Shown here piece by piece: positions 36,643 to 45,390 of a stretch of DNA of 58,061 nt. Position 1 is the stretch's first letter. Each line of letters begins with the position of its first letter. The stretch is from Bacteroidota bacterium (GTDB lineage: Bacteria; Bacteroidota; Bacteroidia; Bacteroidales; SZUA-534). The notes under the pieces are model-generated. The model made no database searches, was not told where the DNA came from, and saw only the letters and a list, made by a program, of their open reading frames with translations. The stretch lies in NCBI GenBank assembly GCA_003250355.1, contig QKGS01000035.1, positions 1-58,061 of the forward strand. The letters run 5' to 3'. The position numbers and the translations under genes were made by a program.

Positions 36643-38223
36643 CTATTTATCCGTATTCTTTAGTATTTTTTTCTTCAATGCAATTATAAGCATTTTTATT
36701 TGGTTCTTCTCCGTTTTATTTAACCCGAATACATATACCTGAGCTAATAATAAAACAGTACTTATACCAAAAACAATAATTATCCGAATAAATTCTGAAT
36801 TTCCTGAATATATATTAATAGCTGACAATAAGATGGTTGAAGAAAATATTAGTACACATATAAAAACATTATTAAGTAAATAATTTTTCAAATTCAATCC
36901 ACAAAATATGTAGGCATAATATACTCTGGAAGCCGATATAAGCAACTCAACCAATATTAAAACATAATAAATATATTCCGGAGTATTCCCGGCCTTAAAC
37001 ATTATGTATGCCAATGGCAACAACATAACTATAATTACCGATTCTGCAATTTTACTTCCCCTGATTTTTCCGGTAGCTCCAATTGCTGAAGGCAATGTTA
37101 CTGATATTTGCCTTACTGCTGATACTATTAAGCTTAACCTGCAAAAGTCAATGGCATATTCAGGAACATCTTTAAGCCAAAAATTCAAAATAGCCGGCAT
37201 TTCAATTATTATAGGGATAGAAAAAAATGCCAATAAGTAAAAAGAGAGTTTACTCCCTGTTTGAGTAGCTCTCAACATTAACTCACGATTATTTGCACCT
37301 TCGCTTTTAGCAATCACCGGATTTAAGGCTTTAAGCATTGTATTGGAAAACACCATTAATTGCCCGGTAATTTGGTTTGCCACTCCTTGCGCAGCATTTA
37401 CAATAACCCCGAAAAAAGTATTCAAAACAATAGCCATACCCTGAATGCTAAGTACTCTGGCTCCGGTTCCAACTAAATTCCACCCTGCAAAGCTCAACAT
37501 TTCAATAAAAACAGGTTTTGAATAATACTTCTTTATAGAATAATTCACTTCACTATATTTTTTCTTGCAATATATTGCTCGTATTGATGCCAGCAAAACC
37601 GCCATTAGTGCCATAAGAGCACCATATAATATTAGCCTGTCGCCACTGTATACTGTAATAGAAAATGCTATTGAAAGCTTTATAAGCGATTCCAATATCC
37701 CTAATATTGCAACCAAAAGCATATTTTCATGAGAGTTAATAAGTGCATCGTATGGTACAGTTACAATATTCAAAAATGTACTTATTATTAAAAACTGGTA
37801 AATTGTTTTAGCAGCCAAAACCCTTCCTTCAGGAATGTCGAGAAAGCCATTAAATAAAAATATACCTGCTACTTCTAGCAATATAATTATAATAACCCCA
37901 ACCAGAATATGAATAACCCCGCTTACTACAAATACCGATTTCTGTTTTATAATATCCCCATCGCCCTGATAATACGACATAAAACGCTGTGAAGCTCCTG
38001 TTAATGCGTTATTAAGAAATACAAGCATAGTTATAGAACCTGCCACAAGATTGAATATACCAAAATCAGTAGTACCCAATGCTGCAAGTATTAACCGAGT
38101 GGCATAAAGGCTTATAAACATAGTTATGGCCATACGCCCATACAAAATCATAGTGTTTTTTGCTACTCTGTTTGCTGCACTCATATCTGTATATCTGATG
38201 TTTATATTATAGTTTAATTCCAA
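36643..38223 (-). CDS. Wzx-like polysaccharide flippase (MATE/MVF superfamily)
   Basis: A 526-residue membrane protein with about 14 hydrophobic segments. It begins near NRVAKNTMILYGRMAI, followed by TRLILAALGTTDFGIFNL, typical of PST/Wzx transporters (PF01943-like). It would flip the lipid-linked repeat unit to the periplasm before polymerisation by the Wzy-like protein at 25382-26632. The ATG at 38223 follows a 35-base spacer after the nuclease gene, so it may belong to the same long transcript. An alternative start at MSAANRVAKN, 13 codons in, is also reasonable. Confidence 0.88.
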   Translation of the reverse strand: MELNYNINIRYTDMSAANRVAKNTMILYGRMAITMFISLYATRLILAALGTTDFGIFNLVAGSITMLVFLNNALTGASQRFMSYYQGDGDIIKQKSVFVVSGVIHILVGVIIIILLEVAGIFLFNGFLDIPEGRVLAAKTIYQFLIISTFLNIVTVPYDALINSHENMLLVAILGILESLIKLSIAFSITVYSGDRLILYGALMALMAVLLASIRAIYCKKKYSEVNYSIKKYYSKPVFIEMLSFAGWNLVGTGARVLSIQGMAIVLNTFFGVIVNAAQGVANQITGQLMVFSNTMLKALNPVIAKSEGANNRELMLRATQTGSKLSFYLLAFFSIPIIIEMPAILNFWLKDVPEYAIDFCRLSLIVSAVRQISVTLPSAIGATGKIRGSKIAESVIIVMLLPLAYIMFKAGNTPEYIYYVLILVELLISASRVYYAYIFCGLNLKNYLLNNVFICVLIFSSTILLSAINIYSGNSEFIRIIIVFGISTVLLLAQVYVFGLNKTEKNQIKMLIIALKKKILKNTDK

Positions 38224-38258
38224 ATGCCATTTGATAAAAACCCAATTGCCCCTTTCCT

Positions 38259-38897
38259 CTATTCAAAAACCCTCTTTATTTGAATAGCCGTACCCTTTCC
38301 TATACCTCGTACTCTGCACAAATCGTCTTCCGATGCTAGCATTATGTTTTTAACACTTCCAAATTCGGTAAGTAAATCATTGGCACGAGACTTTCCTATT
38401 CCGGGTAAACTCTGAAGTAACCGTATTTTCTCTGTTTTGCCTTTAGCTTTTCTCCCTTTAGGCTGACGCAAATAAATCTGTTTTACATTAACTGCATCAT
38501 ATTTTTCCTCCTGCATTCCTGCAGCTACTATAAGCTGCAATGTTTCCATATAATTTTGAGCTCTTAATACAGGTATTCCCATAAATACAGCTATGTGCAC
38601 CAATGCACCTTGTACAGCTTCACGCTTCATGTTTGAACCCGACAATGTACCCTTATTCCCTTCCAAAATCAGAATATATGGTTTGTCAATGTTTGCCCTA
38701 CTATAAGTTTGCCGAAATAAACGTCCGTCCTTTACCGACTGAACAAAATCGACAAGGGTTTTTCGCTCAAATACGATACGATTATTTAATATATAATCGC
38801 CATATTTTAACTGTTCAATACTGTAACTAATATTTTTACTATTCAAATATTGAACTGCCTCATCGCATTTTTCACGAGTGTCGATAGTTATATGCAT
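38259..38897 (-). CDS. XPF/ERCC4-type structure-specific nuclease with C-terminal HhH
   Basis: A 212-residue protein with an ERCC4 nuclease domain: DTRE (6-9), GDY (33-35) and ERKTLVD (44-50) give the G-D-x(n)-E-R-K-x3-D catalytic signature. A C-terminal double helix-hairpin-helix follows, SLPGIGKSRANDLLTEFG and VRGIGKGTAIQIKR, which normally mediates DNA binding and dimerisation. This is the archaeal/eukaryotic XPF-Mus81 architecture without a helicase. It is infrequent in bacteria and unrelated in function to the surrounding polysaccharide genes. It may act in repair or in a mobile element. The gene appears intact. Confidence 0.87.
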   Translation of the reverse strand: MHITIDTREKCDEAVQYLNSKNISYSIEQLKYGDYILNNRIVFERKTLVDFVQSVKDGRLFRQTYSRANIDKPYILILEGNKGTLSGSNMKREAVQGALVHIAVFMGIPVLRAQNYMETLQLIVAAGMQEEKYDAVNVKQIYLRQPKGRKAKGKTEKIRLLQSLPGIGKSRANDLLTEFGSVKNIMLASEDDLCRVRGIGKGTAIQIKRVFE

Positions 38898-39370
38898 TTA
38901 ATTTATACTCTTTCACTTTACTTGGAACAAGAGGTATTACAACCTTAAATAATTGTTCCTCAACAAAATGAGGTGTATTCCCCACATATGCCTTTAAATA
39001 AGTATATACTTTATAATACCTGTCCTAAGTCCTCAGCTCTTGCCATCTGCCCAAAAAACTTTGCCAAGTTGTGATTTTTAGGATACGGCTCATAGTCATC
39101 AGGGTTAAGAGTTCCCATTAAGTGAGGGCAATTTGCATTCTTGACCTCAACTCGGTCTTTATAAATTACAAAAGTTGAAAAATAAGCATATTCGCAATTA
39201 TTTCTCTAAATATTGTTTCTCGTAATGATATTCGTTGATCGCCCTGCATGAAAGACTTGTATGGCAAATGTTTATTAACAAACCTGAGAAGTATTTCATA
39301 AGCATCAATTCAACTCCAGTGTTAATCCTTCATCCTTATCAATAATATGCAGAATTTCTTGCTCTGTCAT
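38872..39370 (-). pseudogene. Decayed AlbA-domain ATP-binding regulator (COG2865-like)
   Basis: Minus-strand fragments in different frames match one family in order. From the ATG at 39370 come MTEQEILHIIDKDEGLTLEL and a stop. Then YEILLRFVNKHLPYKSFMQG with DQRISLRETIFREIIANMLI. After a frame change, TFVIYKDRVEVKNANCPHL and YPKNHNLAKFFGQMARAEDLG. After another, YLKAYVGNTPHFVEE and LFKVVIPL. This is the start, the C-terminal GHKL-like ATPase region and the tail of an AlbA_2/HATPase_c_4 'ATP-binding regulator', with a large internal deletion of about 200 residues and at least two or three frameshifts. It is non-functional, and its 3' end runs into the start of the nuclease gene. Confidence 0.75.
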
Positions 39371-39383
39371 TCCTTACAGATTA

Positions 39384-40679
39384 CTACAACCTCCCATCAA
39401 CCATCTGCTTATCCCAAACTCCTTTTATATCATATATTACAGTATCGTTCCCGTTTTTGAGAGTCTTTATGTTTAACTCCTTAAATTCATTATGCGCAAC
39501 AGCTAATACAACAGCATCGTAACCGGTACCGGGAGCATCAATAAGGTCAATACCATACTCTTCTTTTACCTCTTCTTTACTAGCCCATGGGTCGTAAACA
39601 TCGACACTGCACGAAAACTGTTTAAGTTCTGTTATTACATCAGTAACCTTAGTGTTTCTAATGTCAGGGCAGTTTTCTTTAAATGTAATACCAAGCATTA
39701 ACACTTTGCTCTCTCTTACTTTATGCCCCTTTTTAATCATTAGTTTTATTATTTGCGAAGCTACCCACTGACCCATACCATCGTTCATTCGCCGGCCTGC
39801 AAGTATTATTTCGGGATTATACCCTGTTTCCTGAGCTTTCTGAGCTAAATAATATGGGTCAACACCTATACAATGACCTCCGACCAAACCAGGTTTGAAT
39901 GGTAAAAAGTTCCATTTTGTTGAAGCAGCTTCTAACACTTCAGAAGTGTCAATACCCAGATTATTAAATATTTTTGCAAGTTCATTTACAAATGCAATAT
40001 TCAAATCGCGCTGTGAATTTTCAATAACTTTTGCAGCCTCGGCTACTTTTAACGATGGTGCCAAATGTGTACCTGCTGTAATTATTGACTTATATAAACT
40101 ATCTATTTTCTTCCCTATTTCAGGTGTTGAACCCGAAGTTACTTTTTTAATTTTAGTTACAGTATGTAACTTATCGCCCGGGTTAATACGCTCAGGTGAA
40201 TAGCCTGCAAAAAAATCGTGATTAAACTTTAGTCCCGATACTGCCTCAACAACCGGCAAACAATCTTCTTCAGTTGCACCCGGATAAACAGTTGATTCAT
40301 AAATTACAATATCGCCTTTACTTATAACAGAACCTACTGTTTCAGAAGCCTTTATTAAAGGTGTTAATACCGGGCGGTTATTCTTATCGGTTGGTGTAGG
40401 AACTGTAACAATATAATAGTTGCAATTCTTTAGCTCTTCTTTATTGGTTGTCAATAATATCCCTACCGAATTAATATTTACCGGATTATCCTTAACCAAC
40501 ACACTTTGAAGACTCTTGTCGTCAACTTCAAGTGTAGAGTCGTGACCTAAGGTCAGCTCGTTAACTCTCTCTTTATTAATATCGAACCCTATTACAGGAT
40601 ATTTTTTTGCAAATTCTACCGCTAAGGGTAAACCTACATACCCTAATCCAATTATTCCTATTTTAATAGAATTGCCCAT
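39384..40679 (-). CDS. Nucleotide-sugar dehydrogenase (UDP-GlcNAc/GalNAc 6-dehydrogenase type)
   Basis: A 431-residue NAD-dependent four-electron dehydrogenase making a UDP-sugar uronate. The N-terminal NAD domain starts [17 protein letters not shown]. The dimerisation helix follows, and the catalytic-cysteine motif is [12 protein letters not shown]. The C-terminal domain has [17 protein letters not shown] and DVYDPWAS. The sequence style matches the WbpA/WbpO/TviB group rather than UDP-glucose dehydrogenase, so the product is probably an N-acetylhexosaminuronate donor. It is part of the precursor-supply block with fcl and gmd. Confidence 0.9.
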   Translation of the reverse strand: MGNSIKIGIIGLGYVGLPLAVEFAKKYPVIGFDINKERVNELTLGHDSTLEVDDKSLQSVLVKDNPVNINSVGILLTTNKEELKNCNYYIVTVPTPTDKNNRPVLTPLIKASETVGSVISKGDIVIYESTVYPGATEEDCLPVVEAVSGLKFNHDFFAGYSPERINPGDKLHTVTKIKKVTSGSTPEIGKKIDSLYKSIITAGTHLAPSLKVAEAAKVIENSQRDLNIAFVNELAKIFNNLGIDTSEVLEAASTKWNFLPFKPGLVGGHCIGVDPYYLAQKAQETGYNPEIILAGRRMNDGMGQWVASQIIKLMIKKGHKVRESKVLMLGITFKENCPDIRNTKVTDVITELKQFSCSVDVYDPWASKEEVKEEYGIDLIDAPGTGYDAVVLAVAHNEFKELNIKTLKNGNDTVIYDIKGVWDKQMVDGRL

Positions 40680-40731
40680 ATTTTTATATTTTCTAATAGG
40701 TTTTTATACTACACTGCTAAAATTACACAAG

Positions 40732-41841
40732 CTATCTGCAATAATTATTATATACTAATTCAATGCCTTGCTGTAACTCAATTTTCTCTTTCCAACCCAG
40801 ATTATTTATTTTGCTTACATTCATTAATTTGCGCGGAGTACCATCGGGCTTTGTACTATCCCAAATAATATCACCATCAAATTGTACAATATTTTTCACT
40901 TTTTCAGCAAGCTCTTTTATTGTCAGATCTTTGCCGGTACCAATATTGATATGGGTATTTTTAATTTCTTTAGTATCTGAAATTTCTGATACTAAATCAG
41001 AAAAATTAATATTTTGCAAACAATAAACACACGCTTCTGCTAAATCGTCGGCATACAGGAACTCTCTGTATGGAGAACCTGTTCCCCACAAAGTAACTGA
41101 CACTTTAGCCTGTTGATTACCAAGAGGCAACCTTCTGATTCCATACTTCTCTAATTTATATAGTATAGAATCATCCGAAGCAATACCATTTACTCCTTCT
41201 ATTGGTAATTTATTCAAATCGGAACGTAATGCTTCCCAATCATTATTCATAAGGCACTTGCCTAAATGCATTTTTCGTATTAATGCCGGCAAAACATGTG
41301 ATTTTTCAAGATCGTAGTTATCGTTAGGGCCATACAGATTTGTTGGCATAACAGAAATATAATTCGTACCGTATTGTAGATTATACGATTCACACATTTT
41401 TATACCCGATATTTTTGCAATAGCATATGGTTCATTAGTATATTCCAAATCGCCGGTAAGCAAAACATTTTCGGTCATAGGCTGAGGAGCCATTTTAGGA
41501 TATATACAACTTGACCCTAGAAACAAAAGCTTCTTTACTTTATGAACATACGACTGATGAATTACATTATTTTGTATCATCATGTTTTCATAAATAAACT
41601 GTGCTCTGTAAGTGTTGTTTGCTACAATACCACCAACCTTTGCTGCTGCAAGAACTACATAATGAGGCTTTTCTGCTTCAAAAAAATTGGCAACAGCTTG
41701 TTGGTTTGTTAAGTCAAGTTCTGACGATGAGCGACATACAATATTTGTATAACCCTGTTTTTCCAAAAAACGCTTTATGGCAGAACCAACCATTCCACGA
41801 TGCCCGGCTATATATATCTTTGAATCTTTATTCATAATCAT
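40732..41841 (-). CDS. fcl: GDP-L-fucose synthase
   Basis: A 369-residue SDR that epimerises and reduces GDP-4-keto-6-deoxy-D-mannose to GDP-L-fucose. Motifs are [13 protein letters not shown] (NADP-binding), the catalytic serine in [11 protein letters not shown]-x3-K in [38 protein letters not shown] and the terminal [19 protein letters not shown] roughly 40-residue insertion (around residues 205-255), longer than E. coli WcaG at about 321 residues, is common in Bacteroidota versions. It works with gmd at 42471; a GxxExxY gene with flanking repeats separates the two. Confidence 0.95.
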   Translation of the reverse strand: MIMNKDSKIYIAGHRGMVGSAIKRFLEKQGYTNIVCRSSSELDLTNQQAVANFFEAEKPHYVVLAAAKVGGIVANNTYRAQFIYENMMIQNNVIHQSYVHKVKKLLFLGSSCIYPKMAPQPMTENVLLTGDLEYTNEPYAIAKISGIKMCESYNLQYGTNYISVMPTNLYGPNDNYDLEKSHVLPALIRKMHLGKCLMNNDWEALRSDLNKLPIEGVNGIASDDSILYKLEKYGIRRLPLGNQQAKVSVTLWGTGSPYREFLYADDLAEACVYCLQNINFSDLVSEISDTKEIKNTHINIGTGKDLTIKELAEKVKNIVQFDGDIIWDSTKPDGTPRKLMNVSKINNLGWKEKIELQQGIELVYNNYCR

Positions 41842-41843
41842 TA

Positions 41844-42005
41844 TTGTCCACTAATTCTTTTTTCTATGTCCACTAATAAATCACCAATTAAATATAAACT
41901 ACAGTTTTCTCTTATGATATTTCATCTCATTTGAAGCTCTCTTATTTTTAATGCCATATATAAACACTATCCCAATTAGTGGAAATTCGTGTAATTAGTG
42001 GACTA
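41844..42005. repeat. Left flanking repeat unit of the GxxExxY cassette
   Basis: Between fcl and the GxxExxY gene the DNA has TGTCCACTAAT twice (41845-41855, 41867-41877). It ends with the related AATTAGTGGAAATTCGTG and TAATTAGTGGAC (41974-42003), so TGTCCACTAAT and ATTAGTGGAC form an inverted pair about 150 bases apart. The core AATTAGTGGAAATTnGTGTAATTAGTG recurs on the other side of the gene (42435-42462). The words GTCCACTAAT/ATTAGTGGAC are not seen elsewhere in the window. Confidence 0.65.
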
Positions 42006-42014
42006 TTCATTGCT

Positions 42015-42389
42015 TTAATATACTAATCGCTTATACTGTAGGCTTTTCGCCCCAAAATTTATCAATAATCCTACTTTCTGTTCTGTAGCTTTCAAATAAT
42101 TAATAATTTGTGATTCATGCTCCGAAGTTAATCCTGACAAAGCTTTTAATTCTACGATAATCTTCTCAAAACAAAAGAAGTCTGCGCTATATCTTTTATC
42201 AAGCTTTAAATCTTTATAGTATATATTTATATCTTTTTCTCTCTCGTATGGTATCCCTTGTTCTTGTAATTCTAATTCAAAAGCTTCTTGATATACCGCT
42301 TCTAAAAATCCACACCCTAATTCATTGTGAACTTCCATTGCTACTCCTATCAGTTTATAAACTTCTTCTTTATAAAATAAATCAACCAT
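42015..42389 (-). CDS. GxxExxY protein (PD-(D/E)XK-like)
   Basis: A 124-residue member of the GxxExxY family (PF13366), named for the motif GFLEAVY at residues 27-33. A PD-(D/E)XK-like core is visible: Asp70 in YSADFF, then Glu80-x-Lys82 in IIVELKAL, with His21 in MEVHNELG. Length and motif order are complete, so the gene looks intact. The function is unknown; a nuclease-like or nucleic-acid-linked role is only implied by the fold. Such genes often appear singly inside polysaccharide or other clusters, and here it splits fcl from gmd with related repeats on both sides. Confidence 0.9.
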   Translation of the reverse strand: MVDLFYKEEVYKLIGVAMEVHNELGCGFLEAVYQEAFELELQEQGIPYEREKDINIYYKDLKLDKRYSADFFCFEKIIVELKALSGLTSEHESQIINYLKATEQKVGLLINFGAKSLQYKRLVY

Positions 42390-42400
42390 TGCTTATTATT

Positions 42401-42463
42401 TTCCACGAATTTCACTAATTAACACTAAAAATATAATTAGTGGAAATTAGTGTAATTAGTGAC
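42401..42463. repeat. Right flanking repeat unit of the GxxExxY cassette
   Basis: Immediately upstream of the GxxExxY gene, TTCCACGAATTTCACTAATT (42401-42420) is followed by AATTAGTGGAAATTAGTG (42435-42452) and TAATTAGTGA to 42462. The first is an inverted form of the second, so this unit is itself an imperfect palindrome. The second arm matches the left unit (41974-42002) at nearly every position (AATTCGTG versus AATTAGTG) in the same orientation. Confidence 0.65.
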
Positions 42464-42470
42464 CGTAAAT

Positions 42471-43631
42471 TTATTCGAAGTAGTTCATAGTTTTGTACCC
42501 ACCTTCACGTAAATAAGCATCTTTTTGCATAAGCTTAACATCGCTCTTCATCATATCTTCAATTAAGCCATTAAGGTCATATTCAGGTTTCCAGCCAAGC
42601 TTTGTTTGCGATTTTGTCGGGTCGCCTATCAATAAATCAACCTCAGTAGGTCGGAAATACTTAGGATCAACTGCTACAACATTTGCTTTAACTGAAATTC
42701 TGTTTTTTATATTTTCCAAATATGCTTCTCCGACTGTTGCCTTAAATTTATTTTCGTCAACTGAAGTTATAATACCCTTTTCATCAACTCCTTCGCCTTT
42801 AAAAGTTATTTCCATACCTACTTCTGCTCCGGCTTTTGCAATAAAATCACGAATAGTTGTGGTAACACCGGTTGCTATAACGTAATCATCTGGCTCATCT
42901 TGTTGAAGAATTAAGTGCATGGCTTTTATGTAATCTTTAGCATGCCCCCAGTCGCGCTTCGACGCTAAATTCCCCATATAAACCATATCTTGCATACCTA
43001 ATGCAATACGCGATAATGCTCGAGTTACTTTACGAGTTACGAAAGTTTCGCCCCTAATTGGCGACTCGTGATTAAATAAAATACCATTACTTGCATGCAT
43101 TTTATATGCTTCGCGATAGTTTACTGTTATCCAGTAAGCATACATTTTTGCAACAGCATAAGGTGAACGCGGATAAAATGGAGTTTTTTCTGATTGAGGC
43201 ACTTCCTGAACCAATCCATATAATTCTGATGTTGATGCCTGATAAATACGTGTTTTGTCAACCATTCCCAACAAACGAACTGCCTCTAAAATTCTTAATG
43301 TACCTATACCATCGGCATTTGCAACATATTCAGGACAATCGAAGCTTACCTTTACATGACTCATTGCAGCAAGATTGTATATCTCATCAGGTTGAGTTTC
43401 CTGAATTATTCGAGTCAAATTCATAGAGTCGGTAAGGTCACCGTAATGAAGTATAAGATTACGATTTTCTACATGAGGGTCTTGATATAAATGGTCTATT
43501 CTATCGGTATTAAATAACGACGAACGACGTTTAATTCCATGAACTACATAACCTTTCTTTAAAAGATACTCTGTTAAATAGGCTCCGTCTTGTCCGGTTA
43601 CTCCGGTAATTAATGCAACTTTATTACTCAT
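42471..43631 (-). CDS. gmd: GDP-mannose 4,6-dehydratase
   Basis: A 386-residue SDR converting GDP-D-mannose to GDP-4-keto-6-deoxy-D-mannose, the precursor of GDP-L-fucose. It shows the NADP motif [31 protein letters not shown], catalytic residues in QASTSELYG and [29 protein letters not shown], and the C-terminal [21 protein letters not shown]. Length and motifs are complete. It is the first gene of the long minus-strand polysaccharide cluster. Upstream there is about 190 bases of AT-rich leader and no strong promoter match (nearest is AATCTTTG near 43823-43830). Confidence 0.97.
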   Translation of the reverse strand: MSNKVALITGVTGQDGAYLTEYLLKKGYVVHGIKRRSSLFNTDRIDHLYQDPHVENRNLILHYGDLTDSMNLTRIIQETQPDEIYNLAAMSHVKVSFDCPEYVANADGIGTLRILEAVRLLGMVDKTRIYQASTSELYGLVQEVPQSEKTPFYPRSPYAVAKMYAYWITVNYREAYKMHASNGILFNHESPIRGETFVTRKVTRALSRIALGMQDMVYMGNLASKRDWGHAKDYIKAMHLILQQDEPDDYVIATGVTTTIRDFIAKAGAEVGMEITFKGEGVDEKGIITSVDENKFKATVGEAYLENIKNRISVKANVVAVDPKYFRPTEVDLLIGDPTKSQTKLGWKPEYDLNGLIEDMMKSDVKLMQKDAYLREGGYKTMNYFE

Positions 43632-43837
43632 TGTTATTGTATTGGATTCAGTTTATTATTTTTTGGTTAAAACTTATAATTGGCGCTTATTGCCATATAA
43701 TCGTTCCCTTTACGGAAATATTTTTTAAGCTACAAAGAAATAATATTTTTTGAAAATACTCCGAAATACTGTAAAATATATTAACCTGTACTTCCCCTAA
43801 TTTACTACAAGTAATAAATGTGCAAAGATTATAAAAT

Positions 43838-43877
43838 AAAAAAATCCGCATCTCAAACGAGAGTACGGATTTTTAAT
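43838..43877 (-). terminator. Rho-independent terminator after the DUF4143 ATPase gene
   Basis: AAAAATCCG (43840-43848) pairs perfectly with CGGATTTTT (43866-43874), and an inner TCTC/GAGA extends the stem. Runs of A and T on the outer flanks make it usable in both directions. It lies about 65 bases downstream of the stop of the gene at 43943. The rest of the gap 43632-43942 is AT-rich leader of gmd with no gene. Confidence 0.75.
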
Positions 43878-43942
43878 TTAACCAAACTAAACCTATGAAA
43901 ACCTTTATTTTTAAAATATCAAATTATGTGCCAAACCTATAT

Positions 43943-45193
43943 TTATGACAAGAAAAAACCGGCATGAACACATATAATATCTCCCGATATTCTTTTTACT
44001 TTTGTGTCATTTGATAGTATTATCTTTTCTATTACCGGTTTATCGAGTATTTCATCAATATTGCGCAAGTGCCTACCATCGGTATCATTTATATTTTTAC
44101 TCATTTTTATTTCAAATGCATAATATCCTTTCTCGGTTTCAATAAGAAAATCAATTTCCCTGCCGTCTTGTGTTCTTAAATGATACATATTAATAGGTAA
44201 CTCTGTATACTTAGCTTGCTTAAACATTTCAGCTACTATCGCACTTTCGTACTCATTGCCGGTATGCATACCGTTTTTTTGCAAAACAGAACTACATATG
44301 CCGGGGTCTAATATGTGCACTTTTGCTGAACGAACTAATCGTTTTTTTTCATTTCTAAACCATGGATTCAATAGTATTGCCTGATAGCTCAACTCAAGAT
44401 ATTGTAAATAGCGTTGAGCTGTTTTCGATGTTACCGATGCTTCTTTTGCAAGCTTTGAGTAATTAATTATTCCTCCGGTATTTAAAGCTACCATTTGCTG
44501 TATACGTATAAATGGTTCTAAATCGCGAATATCGGCTAAATCGCGAACATCGCGTTCCAAATAAGTTCTGACATAATTCTTCAGCCACTCTCTCCTTTCT
44601 TCGTTGGTTAAACTTGCATCGGTTAATGCAGGATAACCTCCAAAATTGAGATAATAATTATATGTGCCTATTTTTTTTGAATACTCCGGATCTAACATAA
44701 AATCGGGTAATTCGTTTTCAAAATTCCATTCGCCCGAAAGCATTCTCTGAAAAGGCGATTCTTTAATATTGTCATCCCACCCGCTTGACATAAGTTCCGG
44801 TAATGTAAGTGGATATAGTTCTATAATTTGACTGCGCCCTGCCAAACTCTCCTTTACCTTTTGCAATAAAAGTATTTGACTTGATCCCAAAAGAATATAT
44901 CGAGGAGTATCGTACTGGTCGTAAACCGACTTTATACTTTCTATAAGCAATGGCTCTTTCTGTACTTCATCTAATATTGCATTAGGGTATGTGCTTTTCC
45001 ATTGTGCTGCCGACATTGAAGTATAGGCTCTTCGCATTACAGGATCTTCAATTGACAAATAATCGTAATTTGTAAAGGTGTGCCGAACCAACGTTGTTTT
45101 CCCTGTTTGGCGAGCTCCGGTAACTACCAATATACGTCCGTGCTTTCTTTCGCTACGCGTTAAAATCCTATGACCTAATTTACGATTATGCAT
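43943..45193 (-). CDS. AAA_14/DUF4143 ATP-binding protein
   Basis: A 416-residue predicted cytoplasmic ATPase. The N-terminal AAA_14 domain has Walker A GARQTGKTT (26-34), a Walker-B-like NAILDEVQK, and LLGSSQILLLQKVKESLAGRS, the sensor-1 region of this group. A DUF4143 domain follows (PF13635; GGYPALTDA, YVRTYLERDVRDLADI, then a winged-helix-like segment with SVTSKTAQRYLQYLE). The C-terminus QDGREIDFLIETEKGYYAFEIK resembles a PD-(D/E)XK-like fold with D, E and K in order. The family is very common in Bacteroidota, often mobile, and of unknown function. Three repeats lie just upstream. Confidence 0.9.
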   Translation of the reverse strand: MHNRKLGHRILTRSERKHGRILVVTGARQTGKTTLVRHTFTNYDYLSIEDPVMRRAYTSMSAAQWKSTYPNAILDEVQKEPLLIESIKSVYDQYDTPRYILLGSSQILLLQKVKESLAGRSQIIELYPLTLPELMSSGWDDNIKESPFQRMLSGEWNFENELPDFMLDPEYSKKIGTYNYYLNFGGYPALTDASLTNEERREWLKNYVRTYLERDVRDLADIRDLEPFIRIQQMVALNTGGIINYSKLAKEASVTSKTAQRYLQYLELSYQAILLNPWFRNEKKRLVRSAKVHILDPGICSSVLQKNGMHTGNEYESAIVAEMFKQAKYTELPINMYHLRTQDGREIDFLIETEKGYYAFEIKMSKNINDTDGRHLRNIDEILDKPVIEKIILSNDTKVKRISGDIICVHAGFFLS

Positions 45194-45239
45194 AATAACA
45201 TCTTAATTATACTATACAAATGTACAAACTAATAGTTGA

Positions 45240-45321
45240 ATTCCAAATTTTACGCCAATATTTGGAATATCATTCCGAATTTTACGCCAATATTTGGAAT
45301 GCTACTCCAAATTTTACGCCA
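45240..45321. repeat. Three tandem palindromic repeats, 32-bp period, upstream of the DUF4143 gene
   Basis: ATTCCAAATTTTACGCC followed by AATATTTGGAAT spans 45240-45268. A second copy with one change (ATTCCGAAT) spans 45272-45300, and a partial third (ACTCCAAATTTTACGCC) begins at 45304. The start points are exactly 32 bases apart, about three helical turns. Each full unit is bounded by ATTCCAAAT/ATTTGGAAT inverted arms of 9 bases. The array is 46 bases from the start of the DUF4143 gene and between it and the metK terminator, so it could be a promoter-proximal operator array. Confidence 0.85.
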
Positions 45322-45342
45322 TATCTTATTTGTTTTCAAATA

Positions 45343-45373
45343 AAAAAACCGCCCTGAGATAGAGCGGTTTTTT
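45343..45373 (-). terminator. Rho-independent terminator of metK
   Basis: AAAAAACCGC (45343-45352) pairs perfectly with GCGGTTTTTT (45364-45373) around an 11-base loop. The stem is A-rich on one side and T-rich on the other. It begins 18 bases downstream of the metK stop on the minus strand. Confidence 0.85.
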
Positions 45374-45390
45374 ATATTTAGATATATTAT

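Noticed and set aside
42015-42389. Toxin-antitoxin role for the GxxExxY protein
   Set aside because: There is no small partner gene beside it and no toxin-family similarity; only the PD-(D/E)XK-like motif is visible.
45240-45321. CRISPR array
   Set aside because: Repeat units are 29 bases but the spacers between them are only 3 bases, there are only two full copies, and no cas genes are near.
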